A DNA stretch of 64,000 bases from JACMOY01 sp038322575. GTDB taxonomy: Bacteria; Actinomycetota; Actinomycetes; Actinomycetales; Angustibacteraceae. Shown here one piece after another: positions 14,848 through 22,820 of the stretch (the stretch's first letter is position 1; every line of letters starts with the position of its first letter). A program made the position numbers and the translations under genes. The stretch is from positions 3,654 through 67,653 of the forward strand of contig JBBQGB010000008.1 in the NCBI GenBank assembly GCA_038322575.1, written 5' to 3'. The notes beneath the pieces were generated by a model. The model did no database searches. It saw only the letters and a program-made list of their open reading frames with translations, and was not told the DNA's origin.

Positions 14848-15272
14848 GCGACCAGCGAGGCAGAGTCCGTACCGAGCCGTGCCGCAAGCGGATCCGCGCA
14901 CTGGTCAACGGGGTCGTGGTCCTCGACTCCGCACGGGTGACGTTGGTCTGGGAGAAGCCGGTGTACCCCGCCTGGTACGTCCCGTTCGCCGACGTCGAGC
15001 TGGTCCCGGACTACCTGGAGGACCAGGTCGGAGATGCGCTGCGCGCGGGGGTCGAGGCCCACCTGGGCCTGTGTGCGGGGTGTAACCAGTACCTCGACCA
15101 GATGCGCGACCATCGGGCTTGTCGGGCGAGTGCCGGTCCAGTCGCTGAGCGACGAGGCCCGCCACGACCTGATGGCCGCGTTCAGGACCTTCCACTTGCC
15201 CGTTACGTGATGTTCGCGCCCTTCGACGGACTGACGGGGCGCCCAGCGACAGCGGAGCGACGTCGGACCTGA
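14844..15272 (+). pseudogene. DUF427 fragment joined to a frameshifted zf-HC2 domain
   Basis: The GTG start overlaps the previous stop. Residues ~14-50 (KRIRALVNGVVVLDSARVTL, YPAWYVPFADV) are the first part of a DUF427 domain. From ADVELVPDYLED it becomes a zf-HC2 domain (EAHLGLCAGCNQYLDQMR). At 15110 the frame breaks. Two bases later the expected zf-HC2 ending resumes in another frame (TIGLVGRVPVQSLSDEARHDL, then AAFRTFHLPVT and a stop near 15210). A two-base loss, for example AC from GACACC, explains it. The frame as it stands ends in a low-complexity Arg-rich tail. Probably non-functional. Confidence 0.65.
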
Positions 15273-15300
15273 CGTAACGCGGTGCGAGCTGGTGAGACGT
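15273..15300 (+). promoter_or_regulatory. Candidate ECF promoter for the secreted protein
   Basis: CGTAAC at 15273-15278, 16-bp spacer, AGACGT at 15295-15300, 50 bases upstream of the ATG at 15351. The -35 and GAC core match the other members; the last two -10 bases differ. Confidence 0.45.
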
Positions 15301-15350
15301 ACCAGTTGGTCGGAGCAACGAGGCTCCGCGCACTGATCAACGGAGGACCC

Positions 15351-16349
15351 ATGCGCGCGTTCGTTCGCACCACTCTCGCGGCGGTGGCAGTCGCCGCCGT
15401 GGCGACCACGGTCGCGGTCGCACCGCCGGCTGTCGCGAGCGGCGGGGTTGACGCCCAAGGCTTCGCTGTGCACGACGGGACCGCCACGTTCCCGCTGCGC
15501 GCGGGCCGCAGCACCGATGGCAGAGCGTTCTGGTACGTCGCGATCGAGGCGTCCGACTCCTCGGCGGCCAAAGTGTTCGGCGTGCGGGTGGTCAACAAGC
15601 TGGAGGACGCCGCTGGCACCGACGCCGTGCAACCTGGCCGTCTGGTGAACGGCGTCCTCGTCACCCCCGGCTCCGTCGACTTCACCCCCAAACAGGTCGT
15701 GGCCGACACGCCGGGCACCGGGTTCCCACCGGTCACCGCGCAGCCGGGCAGCGTCGCCGACGCGTCGTACAGCCCCCTGGTGCAGCTGCCCGGCGGCGCC
15801 GTCGTGAACGCGCCGGTGGTCGCCGACGACACCGGGACGCACGACAAGGTCGTCTCGCTCGACCTGTCCGCCCGTACGGTCACTCTCCGGCTGACCCACG
15901 GCTTCGCCCGTGGCACCGCGGTGCGCTACCTGTCCACCGACGCGACCGACCCAGGCGTGGCCGCGCTCGAGGGATCGACGTACGTTGCCCGTCTGGCCAA
16001 GGCGCCGAGCGCCGGGGACGACTCGACCCATTCCGCACGCGCCACGCTGGCAGCCTTCGTGAACGGTCCGACGGGCGCCGACAACCCGCAGCGCCAAGGC
16101 ATCAACAGCGCTTTACTCGGCGAGGGAGACCCACTCAACGTGCTCGCCTGGCTCCCCGGTCAAGGGCGCTACAGCTCGTTGTGGGACGTGCACCTGACCC
16201 AGTGGGCGCCCGGCCGTACGCCGGCGAGGGTCACCAGCATCGCCGACGTCGAGAACCTTGCCGAGCAGGGCGCCGTCACTGGTCCGGGTGGCGCCCCCTG
16301 GGTGGCGAACGACATCATCGTCAACTGCCCGATCCTCGCGATCGGCTGA
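15351..16349 (+). CDS. Secreted protein of unknown function
   Basis: A 332-residue protein with a clear Sec signal peptide: MRAFVRTT, a hydrophobic Ala/Val core, and cleavage probably after AVAS near residue 30. The mature part is rich in Thr, Val and Gly and predicted to be beta-rich. Segments such as FWYVAIEASDSS, VRVVNKLEDA and SSLWDVHLTQW recur in a group of bacterial exported proteins whose role I do not know. There are no cysteines until the final NCPILAIG. GGAGG lies eight bases before the ATG. It carries a proposed ECF promoter, so it may be the extracytoplasmic output of that system. Confidence 0.75.
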   Translation: MRAFVRTTLAAVAVAAVATTVAVAPPAVASGGVDAQGFAVHDGTATFPLRAGRSTDGRAFWYVAIEASDSSAAKVFGVRVVNKLEDAAGTDAVQPGRLVNGVLVTPGSVDFTPKQVVADTPGTGFPPVTAQPGSVADASYSPLVQLPGGAVVNAPVVADDTGTHDKVVSLDLSARTVTLRLTHGFARGTAVRYLSTDATDPGVAALEGSTYVARLAKAPSAGDDSTHSARATLAAFVNGPTGADNPQRQGINSALLGEGDPLNVLAWLPGQGRYSSLWDVHLTQWAPGRTPARVTSIADVENLAEQGAVTGPGGAPWVANDIIVNCPILAIG

Positions 16350-16393
16350 CCCAGTTCTCCCTAACGGCATTAACGGGTCCGGCTTTTGGCGAT

Positions 16394-16411
16394 CACATCC
16401 CCGTCGATGTG
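16394..16411 (+). terminator. Possible terminator hairpin after the secreted-protein gene
   Basis: A perfect six-base stem CACATC/GATGTG with a six-base loop lies 44 bases beyond the stop at 16349. There is no T-tract after it. Modest evidence only. Confidence 0.3.
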
Positions 16412-16490
16412 CTCTGCCTTCGAGAGCTGCGTGCCATTCACCCAACATGATCAGCCGCGTAACCTGTCGAACCTGCCGGCTTCGGTGTTG

Positions 16491-16520
16491 AACTCGAACT
16501 CGAACTCGAACTCGAACTTG
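16491..16520. repeat. Hexanucleotide tandem repeat, (AACTCG)x5
   Basis: Four exact AACTCG copies and a fifth with one change (AACTTG) lie in the non-coding space between two convergent genes. It does not overlap a coding sequence. Confidence 0.9.
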
Positions 16521-16636
16521 ACGCGGGCTAGCCCTGAGAACCACGTTCTGGGCGAGGACGGCCACCGACCCCGGGTCATCGCCCCGATAGGCAAGCGACC
16601 GCCGCTGCGTCAGCGCCTCTCCGTCGTCCATCTCGC

Positions 16637-18394
16637 TCAGTCTCCCGAGAGGGCCCGATCGCGCTCATCGATGAGTTCGCGGCGACGTCGTGAGACCAGG
16701 AGCCGCGGATCACCGGCTCGAAGGGAGCCATAGGTCAGGCGGGGATCGATCCCGGCTGCACGGATGAGCGACTGGGCCCGGTCCGAGACCGATCCGGCGA
16801 TGCCGAAGTGGGCGAGGAGGTCCTTGCTGGTCATCGGCGATCCGTAGGGACCGGCGGTGCGGTTCGCCGTGGCGATCACCCAGGCGACTGCCGCGGCGCC
16901 GCGAACAGGTGAACCTCTTCGCCGAAAGAGTCCGGGGTCATTGGTTGCGGCTTTGGCGAGGAAGCGACGCATCGCGGTCCGGTGTTCGACGTCCAGAATC
17001 ATTTGGGCACAGGCATCGCACTCGTCCAAGATCGCCTGCACCGTCGGCCTGACGTCCTTGCCGATCCCGCTCCAATCGAACTGCTCGTCCGCGAGCGGCG
17101 CGGCCTCGAGCCTCATCAGCGTCTCGATGCCGCCGACCTCGTCGGCGATGTACCCCAGGTGCATCTCCTGATCGCTGAGGTGCTCGACCCGCTCGGACTC
17201 CAGAATCACCTCGGCCAGACCCGCCATCGCCTGCTGTCGGTCACCGCGGATCAGCTCCTGGTACTCCGATTCCCATCGGTCAACTGCCGCGAGAGTGTCC
17301 TCGGTCAGGTCGGCGCGGATGTGGTTGCGGTCGTGGCAGTAGCGGATGTACGCGCGCACGAGGCCGGGCAGCTTCGCCAGGTACGGCTGCTCGGCGATCA
17401 CTGTGCGCGGGAACCAGTCGGCCAGCAGCATCTCCACCGTCACCGAGCTCCACTGCCACGGATCCCCGGTCGCGTAGCCGATGCAAAACCACACCACGCT
17501 CTCGAGCAGGCTGTGATGGTCGTCATCGTCAAGAGCCGCGCCGAACGATGAGGCGAAGAATTCGGCCACCACTGCGGCCGTCTCCTCCGGCGACCACTCC
17601 TTTCGGTCCGGGGCCCGGCCTCCAGCCGGCAGCATCCGGAGCATCCACTCCACCAGCGGCCGGCACATCGGCCAGCTCTCCGACGTCAGCGGGGGGTACA
17701 GCAGGGAGCCGGTGTGGATCGCCGCCTCGATCACCGCGCGGGCCGTGGCCGGATCAGTGCGCTTCAACGACTGGTCGGCGTCATCGATCAGGGTCCCCAT
17801 CCTGATCGCCAGATCCTCCAGCGCCTCGGGGACCACGAACGCGTCTTTCACCACCGTGCCCATGTTGTGGTCCACGTACACGACCGCCGACAAGGCCTGA
17901 CCCGACGGCAGCGTCAAGCCGAGCAAGTAGTCGTCCCCGTCTCCAAGCACGTGAGTCATGAACCACACCTCTGGTTCAAGTCGGGCCCTGTCGAGACCGG
18001 TCAGCCAGTCCGGCATCGGATGCCGGCGAACCTCCAGTTCGCGTCCGATCCGGGCAGCAAGCAACTCATCGGTGACCAGCGCCCTGACCCCGGTCAGTGC
18101 GGCAGTGGTCTCGGCGTACGGTGTCCCAACGAACGACTCGATCAGATCGGCAAGACTGGTCCGCGGTTCGTCCGGTGCGAACGGATCCCGGCTCCGCGGG
18201 TCGGTGACCTCCAAGAACCCACTGACCATGGCCAGCAGCTCCAAGGGCTCACCTGACCGCAACGCGGCGCGCAGACTCTGGAACAGCCGCTGCTCCCGCG
18301 CGCCCTGCGACTGAACGTCCGGCTGCGAGGTGGGGTGCCGAGGCTGCGGCTGACGGCCCAGGCCGCGGCCATGCTTCTTCTTTGACACATCCAA
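16637..18394 (-). CDS. Large uncharacterised cytoplasmic protein (DUF6398-like middle region)
   Basis: A 585-residue protein without signal peptide or membrane helices. The first 30 residues are basic and low-complexity (KKKHGRGLGRQ). The middle, including AAVVAEFFASSFGAAL, GDPWQWSSVTVEMLLADWFPR and LPGLVRAYIRYCHDR, resembles an actinobacterial domain that I recall as DUF6398; this is a memory-based match. The C-terminal 90 residues (MTSKDLLAHFGI..VSDRAQSLIRAAGI) look like a small helical domain. No catalytic motif is evident. The ATG at 18394 precedes a lysine-rich start typical of this group. Confidence 0.65.
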   Translation of the reverse strand: MDVSKKKHGRGLGRQPQPRHPTSQPDVQSQGAREQRLFQSLRAALRSGEPLELLAMVSGFLEVTDPRSRDPFAPDEPRTSLADLIESFVGTPYAETTAALTGVRALVTDELLAARIGRELEVRRHPMPDWLTGLDRARLEPEVWFMTHVLGDGDDYLLGLTLPSGQALSAVVYVDHNMGTVVKDAFVVPEALEDLAIRMGTLIDDADQSLKRTDPATARAVIEAAIHTGSLLYPPLTSESWPMCRPLVEWMLRMLPAGGRAPDRKEWSPEETAAVVAEFFASSFGAALDDDDHHSLLESVVWFCIGYATGDPWQWSSVTVEMLLADWFPRTVIAEQPYLAKLPGLVRAYIRYCHDRNHIRADLTEDTLAAVDRWESEYQELIRGDRQQAMAGLAEVILESERVEHLSDQEMHLGYIADEVGGIETLMRLEAAPLADEQFDWSGIGKDVRPTVQAILDECDACAQMILDVEHRTAMRRFLAKAATNDPGLFRRRGSPVRGAAAVAWVIATANRTAGPYGSPMTSKDLLAHFGIAGSVSDRAQSLIRAAGIDPRLTYGSLRAGDPRLLVSRRRRELIDERDRALSGD

Positions 18395-18867
18395 AGTCTA
18401 CGAGCGGTACCTGCGCCCATTGTCGACGCGCGCGGTGCAAGGCCGCGTCAGAAGTCTCTGGCCGGCGACCCCTTCGCAGAGCATCTGTCGACCCGCGTAG
18501 GCCAGCGGCAACGGATCCCGCCTGCGGGCGTCGGGACTCCGAAGCAGGTGCCAACGGGTGGAAGGGGGTCACACCACCGCGGGTGCGGCAGTTCCACTCC
18601 ACCGCCATCGCTCCATGTCGGCGCGCGGACGAGACGAGTCCGATGTCGAGAAGCTTGGTCCTGCCAGTGTCCGGCCATCACCGCAACGGTGTTCCGGGTA
18701 ACTCACCTTCACAGAGCACCCTCGCGGGTGGGTCATGCGGGAATCGGCGTTGGGCTGATCTGCGCCCGTCGTGTTGGTGGTGATGCGGCCGCCGCCTCGG
18801 TTGGACGGTCCCACAGGATGTCGTCGTAGGGGAGGCGGACGTACCTCGGGCCGTCCTCAGTGCGGGC
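18395..18867. other. 473-bp region without a supported gene
   Basis: Short frames exist on both strands but none has a plausible start, composition or recognisable domain. I see no tRNA, clear hairpin or repeat. It probably holds the promoter of the 585-residue gene at its left end. Confidence 0.6.
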
Positions 18868-19719
18868 TCACGGGCTCGTGCCCGCCGGAGCCGTCGCCCA
18901 GTTGGCCAGCAGCGGCAAGACCCGGGCTGTCGGTGAGTCGGGCTCGACGGTGTAGACGACGAGGCGTTGATCCGGGTCGTTCGGCCCGATGACCGACTCG
19001 ATGCCGAAGCTGAGGGGCCCGGCGACCGCATGGGTGACGTGCTTGGTCAGCGAGGTCCGGAAGGTGACCCGCTGGTCTTTCCACCAACGGTCGACGTCCG
19101 GGTCGGCGTGGCGCAGCTCGTCGACCAACGCGGCGAGGCGTTGGTCGTCCGGGCGGCGTCCGACCTCGTAGCGCAGCGCCCCCACGGCGGACGCGGCGAA
19201 GTCAGCCCAGTTCTTGATCCGCTGGCGGGCAGCGGGATCGAGGAACAACCACCGGACGAACGACGCTCCAGGTTCCGCCGGCCAGCCGAGGACCTCGCGC
19301 AGCAGACGGTTGCTCGCCAGGACCTCCGAGCGGCGCCCGAGCAGCAGCGTCGGGACGTGGTCGAGCACATCCATCAGCCTCAGCATCCCGGCGTCGGCAC
19401 GGGCCGGCAGGTCAGGCGCAGCTCGCCGCCGCCTGGCGATCGGCGCCGCGAGGTTGCGCAGGTGCTCAGCCTCGACGTCGTCCAGCTGCAGAGCACGCGA
19501 GAGCGCCTCCGCCACGTCATCGGTGACGGTCTGCTGCCGGCCCTGCTCCAGACGGCTGTAGTAGTCGGGGCTCAGCCCGGCGAGGATCCCCAGCTCCTCC
19601 TTGCGCAGACCCGGCACCCGACGCGCTCCCGGGAACGGTTTGATCCCGGCCATCGTCGGAGTGAGTCGGTCGCGGCGAGAACGCAGGAACGCGCCCAGCG
19701 GGGAACGATCGGTCGGCAT
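18868..19719 (-). CDS. XRE-family regulator with MmyB-like ligand-binding domain
   Basis: A 283-residue regulator. Residues ~8-75 are a helix-turn-helix of the XRE type (RVPGLRKEELGILAGLSPDYYSRLEQGRQ), and the remainder is an MmyB-type PAS-like domain (VPTLLLGRRSEVLASNRLL, FVRWLFLDPAARQRIKNW, FRTSLTKHVTHAVAGPLSF). It is divergent from the SDR gene with 102 bp between the starts, the common arrangement in actinobacteria where the regulator controls the neighbouring dehydrogenase. Start chosen at 19719 because the sequence upstream is not domain-like. Confidence 0.85.
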   Translation of the reverse strand: MPTDRSPLGAFLRSRRDRLTPTMAGIKPFPGARRVPGLRKEELGILAGLSPDYYSRLEQGRQQTVTDDVAEALSRALQLDDVEAEHLRNLAAPIARRRRAAPDLPARADAGMLRLMDVLDHVPTLLLGRRSEVLASNRLLREVLGWPAEPGASFVRWLFLDPAARQRIKNWADFAASAVGALRYEVGRRPDDQRLAALVDELRHADPDVDRWWKDQRVTFRTSLTKHVTHAVAGPLSFGIESVIGPNDPDQRLVVYTVEPDSPTARVLPLLANWATAPAGTSP

Positions 19720-19821
19720 GCTCACGAGCGTAGGTGCCTGAGGCGTCGTCAGCCTGGGCACGTCGGGCCTAGGCACAGCTCGTCCTTGTACCGCCGGCCG
19801 CGGACCTGTCGACTGGGACTC

Positions 19822-20577
19822 ATGACCCTCTCCACCACCACACGCACTGTCCTCGTCACCGGTTCCACCAGCGGCATCGGCGCAGCTACCGCACGCACGC
19901 TCGCCGCCGCCGACTGGCACGTCGTGGTCACCGGGCGCAACAGGGCCCGCGGTACCTCCGTCGTGGACGACATCACCGCGGACGGGGGCTCATCGGTCTT
20001 CGTCCCCTCCGACCTGACCGCCACCCCCAATGAGCTGCGGGCCTTCGCCGCGGTCGCGACCGCGGCCGCCGGCGGCCGGCTCGACGCCGTGGTGCACAAC
20101 GCCGCGCTGTGCCCGGCTGTCGACACGCCGTCGCTGACCGACGCCGACCTCGAGGCGACGCTCGCCGTCAACGTGCGTGCACCGCACGTGTTGACCGCCG
20201 CGCTCGCCCCGGCCATGGCTGCCCGCGGCACGGGCGCCATCGTCGTCATCGGATCATGGATGGCACACGTGGGCCACGCGTTCGTCGGTCTGTACTCAGC
20301 GACCAAGGCGGCCGAGATCCAGCTGGCACGCAGCTGGGCTGCGGAGTTCGGGCCCAGTGGAGTGCGCGTCAACACTGTGTCCCCCGGTGCCACCCGCACC
20401 CCGATCAACTCGGCCGATGACGACGTGATTGCCCAGATGACGGCCCGGACGCCTGCCGGGCGCCCCGGCACACCCGAGGAGATCGCCGCCTCGGTCGCCT
20501 GGGTGCTCTCTACCGACGCGGCCTACCTGCACGGAGCCGAGATCGCCGTCGACGGAGGAATCACCTCGACCCGCTGA
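19822..20577 (+). CDS. Short-chain dehydrogenase/reductase (SDR)
   Basis: A 251-residue classical SDR. The nucleotide-binding motif is TGSTSGIG, the structural motif is HNAA, the catalytic serine is in VIGSWMA, and the Tyr/Lys pair is in YSATKAA. The terminal VDGGIT is characteristic. The basic residues after the second beta strand (TGRNRARG) suggest NADP(H) preference. Likely an alcohol/ketone oxidoreductase of unknown substrate, controlled by the divergent XRE/MmyB regulator. Confidence 0.88.
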   Translation: MTLSTTTRTVLVTGSTSGIGAATARTLAAADWHVVVTGRNRARGTSVVDDITADGGSSVFVPSDLTATPNELRAFAAVATAAAGGRLDAVVHNAALCPAVDTPSLTDADLEATLAVNVRAPHVLTAALAPAMAARGTGAIVVIGSWMAHVGHAFVGLYSATKAAEIQLARSWAAEFGPSGVRVNTVSPGATRTPINSADDDVIAQMTARTPAGRPGTPEEIAASVAWVLSTDAAYLHGAEIAVDGGITSTR

Positions 20578-20746
20578 CCACCGGCGACCTGTATGCGGGC
20601 GCCCCCCGGAGTCACACTCCTGGTGGACCGCACGCGGATCGATCGACGGGTACGCCACTTGGGCCGACGATGCTTCGAACCGGACCCGGAGTCCCGGATG
20701 GGCGCCTCCAGGTTCTTTGGGTGGTCTCCCACCGAAGGAGCCGGAA

Positions 20747-20998
20747 TTGTCGAGGACGATTGATCCCGAGCTGGCCCCACAGGTCAGGGAGGAGTCCGAC
20801 CGCGCCAAGGATGCCGCGCCTCCTGAGGGGGCCGCCTACACGCGGCCAAACCGGAACCGGTCACAGGTCTACTCGGTGCGACTCAGCCCTGCCGAGCATG
20901 CCCTGGTCCAGCAAGTCGCAGACGCCAAGCACCTGCCGGCATCGACATTGGTCAGGTCCTGGATTCTCGAGCGGCTCAGCCACGAGCGGCCGGCCTGA
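20747..20998 (+). CDS. Small ribbon-helix-helix (CopG/Arc-type) protein
   Basis: An 83-residue protein whose second half fits the RHH fold: a beta strand with alternating polar residues (RSQVYSVRL), helix SPAEHALVQQVADA, a turn (KHLPAST), and helix LVRSWILERL. I chose the TTG at 20747 because GAAGGAG lies seven bases upstream; an in-frame TTG at 20717 lacks this. Such proteins are usually antitoxins or repressors, but no partner toxin is visible on either side, so it appears to be an orphan. Confidence 0.6.
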   Translation: MSRTIDPELAPQVREESDRAKDAAPPEGAAYTRPNRNRSQVYSVRLSPAEHALVQQVADAKHLPASTLVRSWILERLSHERPA

Positions 20999-21124
20999 CT
21001 CGCGTGGTCAGGGTGCGCCCTGACTTGATTGAGACCGCGTCTATGCAGTGCCAGTCGGGCCGAAGAGGCCGAGGGCATCGATGGTCATCCACCTCCGAGG
21101 CGGGCGTGCGGGAAACGATGGGGT

Positions 21125-21766
21125 TCATCGCCGGAAGGTCACGTGGATGGTGCCGCTCTCAGCCGTCTCGCTGGTCACGGAGAAGTCGTGTTGGAGCATC
21201 CTCAGGTCGTCCCACAGCCGCTCGCCTCTTCCCAGCACGATCGGCGCCATGGCCACGTGGAGATGGTCAACCAGGCCGGCCAACAGGAACTCGCGCACGA
21301 CTCCGGTGCCGCCGCCGATCCGCACATCGTGACCACCCGCTGCCGCCTGGGCCTGCTCCAAGGCCTCGGTGGGGGTTTCCGAGAGGAACTCGAACGTGGT
21401 CCCGTTGGGGAACGTCACCGCTGGGCGAGGGGCGTGGGTCAGCACGAACACGGGCACCCGGAACGGCGGGTCCTCGCCCCACCAGCCCGTCCAGTCCGGG
21501 TCGTCGGGGAAGGAGTGCAGGCCGAACATCCCGGCCCCCATGATCTCGGCGCCGACCCCTTCGAAGTAGGCCGCGGCATACGCCTCGTCCACCCCCGTCG
21601 TCCCGGCGCCGCTGGTGTCGCCCAGCACCCGCTGGCGGAAGGTGCGGGTCGCGGCATACGCCGCGGTCAGATGCCCCCAGTCCGCACCCATCGGCATCTC
21701 CGGCGTCGGGTCGGTCGGCGAAGCCACACCGTCGAGAGAGATGTTCAGGTCAGCGCGGACCGCCAT
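21125..21766 (-). CDS. Dihydrofolate reductase/RibD C-terminal family protein
   Basis: A 213-residue protein with the DHFR-like fold of the RibD C-terminal domain. Landmarks are LNISLDGVASP, EIMGAGMFGL, PVFVLTHAPRPA, DVRIGGGTGVVREFLLAGLVDHLHVAMAPIVLGRGERLW and the closing GTIHVTFRR. Stand-alone members are NADPH-dependent reductases of unknown substrate, common in actinobacteria and not part of folate or riboflavin synthesis. Confidence 0.85.
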   Translation of the reverse strand: MAVRADLNISLDGVASPTDPTPEMPMGADWGHLTAAYAATRTFRQRVLGDTSGAGTTGVDEAYAAAYFEGVGAEIMGAGMFGLHSFPDDPDWTGWWGEDPPFRVPVFVLTHAPRPAVTFPNGTTFEFLSETPTEALEQAQAAAGGHDVRIGGGTGVVREFLLAGLVDHLHVAMAPIVLGRGERLWDDLRMLQHDFSVTSETAESGTIHVTFRR

Positions 21767-22021
21767 GAGGCTCCTTCAGCAGTGGAGGTTTGCCCTATGC
21801 AAGCACTACACGCGCATCGATGCCGTCGTTGCGGCGCGTCGTTGGTCCTGCTACGCGACGTACTCGCCCTGAAATCGTCGGGCTCGTCGACTCTTGACTG
21901 GGGTTGCGCTTCGCACCTGCCTACCCAATCCCCCAACACCCACACGGCCAAACTGAGTGCCCGGTGCTCGCCGATGGCGCGAATGCCTACCGCCAGTCCG
22001 GGAACGCCGGTCCTGGTTTGG

Positions 22022-22417
22022 CTATCGCTGTGACTGGACCTTGCGCCAGCCACCGGCACGGTTGTTCGCGATCACGGCGCGAAACAACTCAGCCAAGGCA
22101 GCCTCGTCAAGCTCGTCGCCGGGGCGTACCTGGATCCCGCGTGCGGTCGCGTTTCCCTGGCCCTGATTGATCAGCCCGTGCGGGTCGGGCGCGATCGGAT
22201 CGTAGATGAAGACATTGAGATGGTCCTTCGCGCCGAGTAGGGCGCAGATGTTGCCGTCGAGAACGAAGTACGGCTGCGTTCGTCGCTTGATGACCTCCTC
22301 CACGGCGGGGTCTGCTTCGTGAACGAGCCGCCGAACGGTCTTGGCCACTTCCCTCTGCCACGGTTGGAGCGCGGCGATGTACGCATCCACCTGATGGTTC
22401 GCCCGTCCCCCGGCCAT
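22022..22417 (-). CDS. DUF1801 family protein
   Basis: A 131-residue protein matching the DUF1801/YdhG-like family: VDAYIAALQPWQREVAKTVRRLVHEADPAVEEVIKRR, then FVLDGNICALLGAKDHLNVFIYDP and the C-terminal LDEAALAELFRAVIANNR. These small proteins resemble frataxin/iron-chaperone-like folds, but function is not established. The 255-bp region upstream of the reductase gene to its right holds nothing I can support. Confidence 0.78.
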   Translation of the reverse strand: MAGGRANHQVDAYIAALQPWQREVAKTVRRLVHEADPAVEEVIKRRTQPYFVLDGNICALLGAKDHLNVFIYDPIAPDPHGLINQGQGNATARGIQVRPGDELDEAALAELFRAVIANNRAGGWRKVQSQR

Positions 22418-22820
22418 TCATCGAGGCTACCGCGCTGCAGATCGGGAGCACCAGGATCCTCGCGCCGTGGGCATGACCGCGACGACCCAACCCGCGACAC
22501 TCCACCGCGTTCAGGGTCGCAAAGCAGGTGTCGGTCCCCGACGCTTCCCGTCACCGCGCCGAACGCGAGCGCCCTTGACGAAGCTGTCAAGGGTGGGGTC
22601 GTCCGACGATGTAGCACTCTCATGATGCAGTTCCGTCGGGCAGCAGCGCCGTTAGCACAGTCACACCACCGCGATCCGCACGCATGAGTCCACGGACGGG
22701 CGTCTGACCTTCGGGCGCACCCTGGTGCGACGGTCGATCAGGCAGTCAGGCGGTGTTCAGGTGACCTTTGTGAGGGTGAAACGTAGAGCGTTCCGTCCCT
22801 CAAGCCCAGGAGATCGTCTG
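22418..22820. other. 403-bp intergenic region with an 8-bp inverted repeat
   Basis: No supported gene. A perfect palindrome CCCTTGAC-N6-GTCAAGGG lies at 22572-22593. The last bases carry the ribosome site AGGAGA for the next gene. Confidence 0.55.
22572..22593. promoter_or_regulatory. Perfect 8-bp inverted repeat (candidate operator)
   Basis: CCCTTGAC, six bases GAAGCT, GTCAAGGG. The half-site CTTGA resembles the HspR-associated repeat, but the spacing is different. No T-tract follows, so an operator is as likely as a hairpin. Confidence 0.3.

Noticed and set aside
15203..15209. Additional ECF promoter at GTTACG/CGTAAC
   Set aside because: On neither strand is there a GAC-type -10 at 16-17 bp spacing. 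The same was true for CGTAAC near 16459 and near 23745.
16491..16520. Phase-variable promoter
   Set aside because: The (AACTCG)x5 repeat lies between two gene ends, not upstream of any start.
18448..18860. Small genes in the gap between 18394 and 18868
   Set aside because: Frames are short, lack ribosome sites and resemble random translation.
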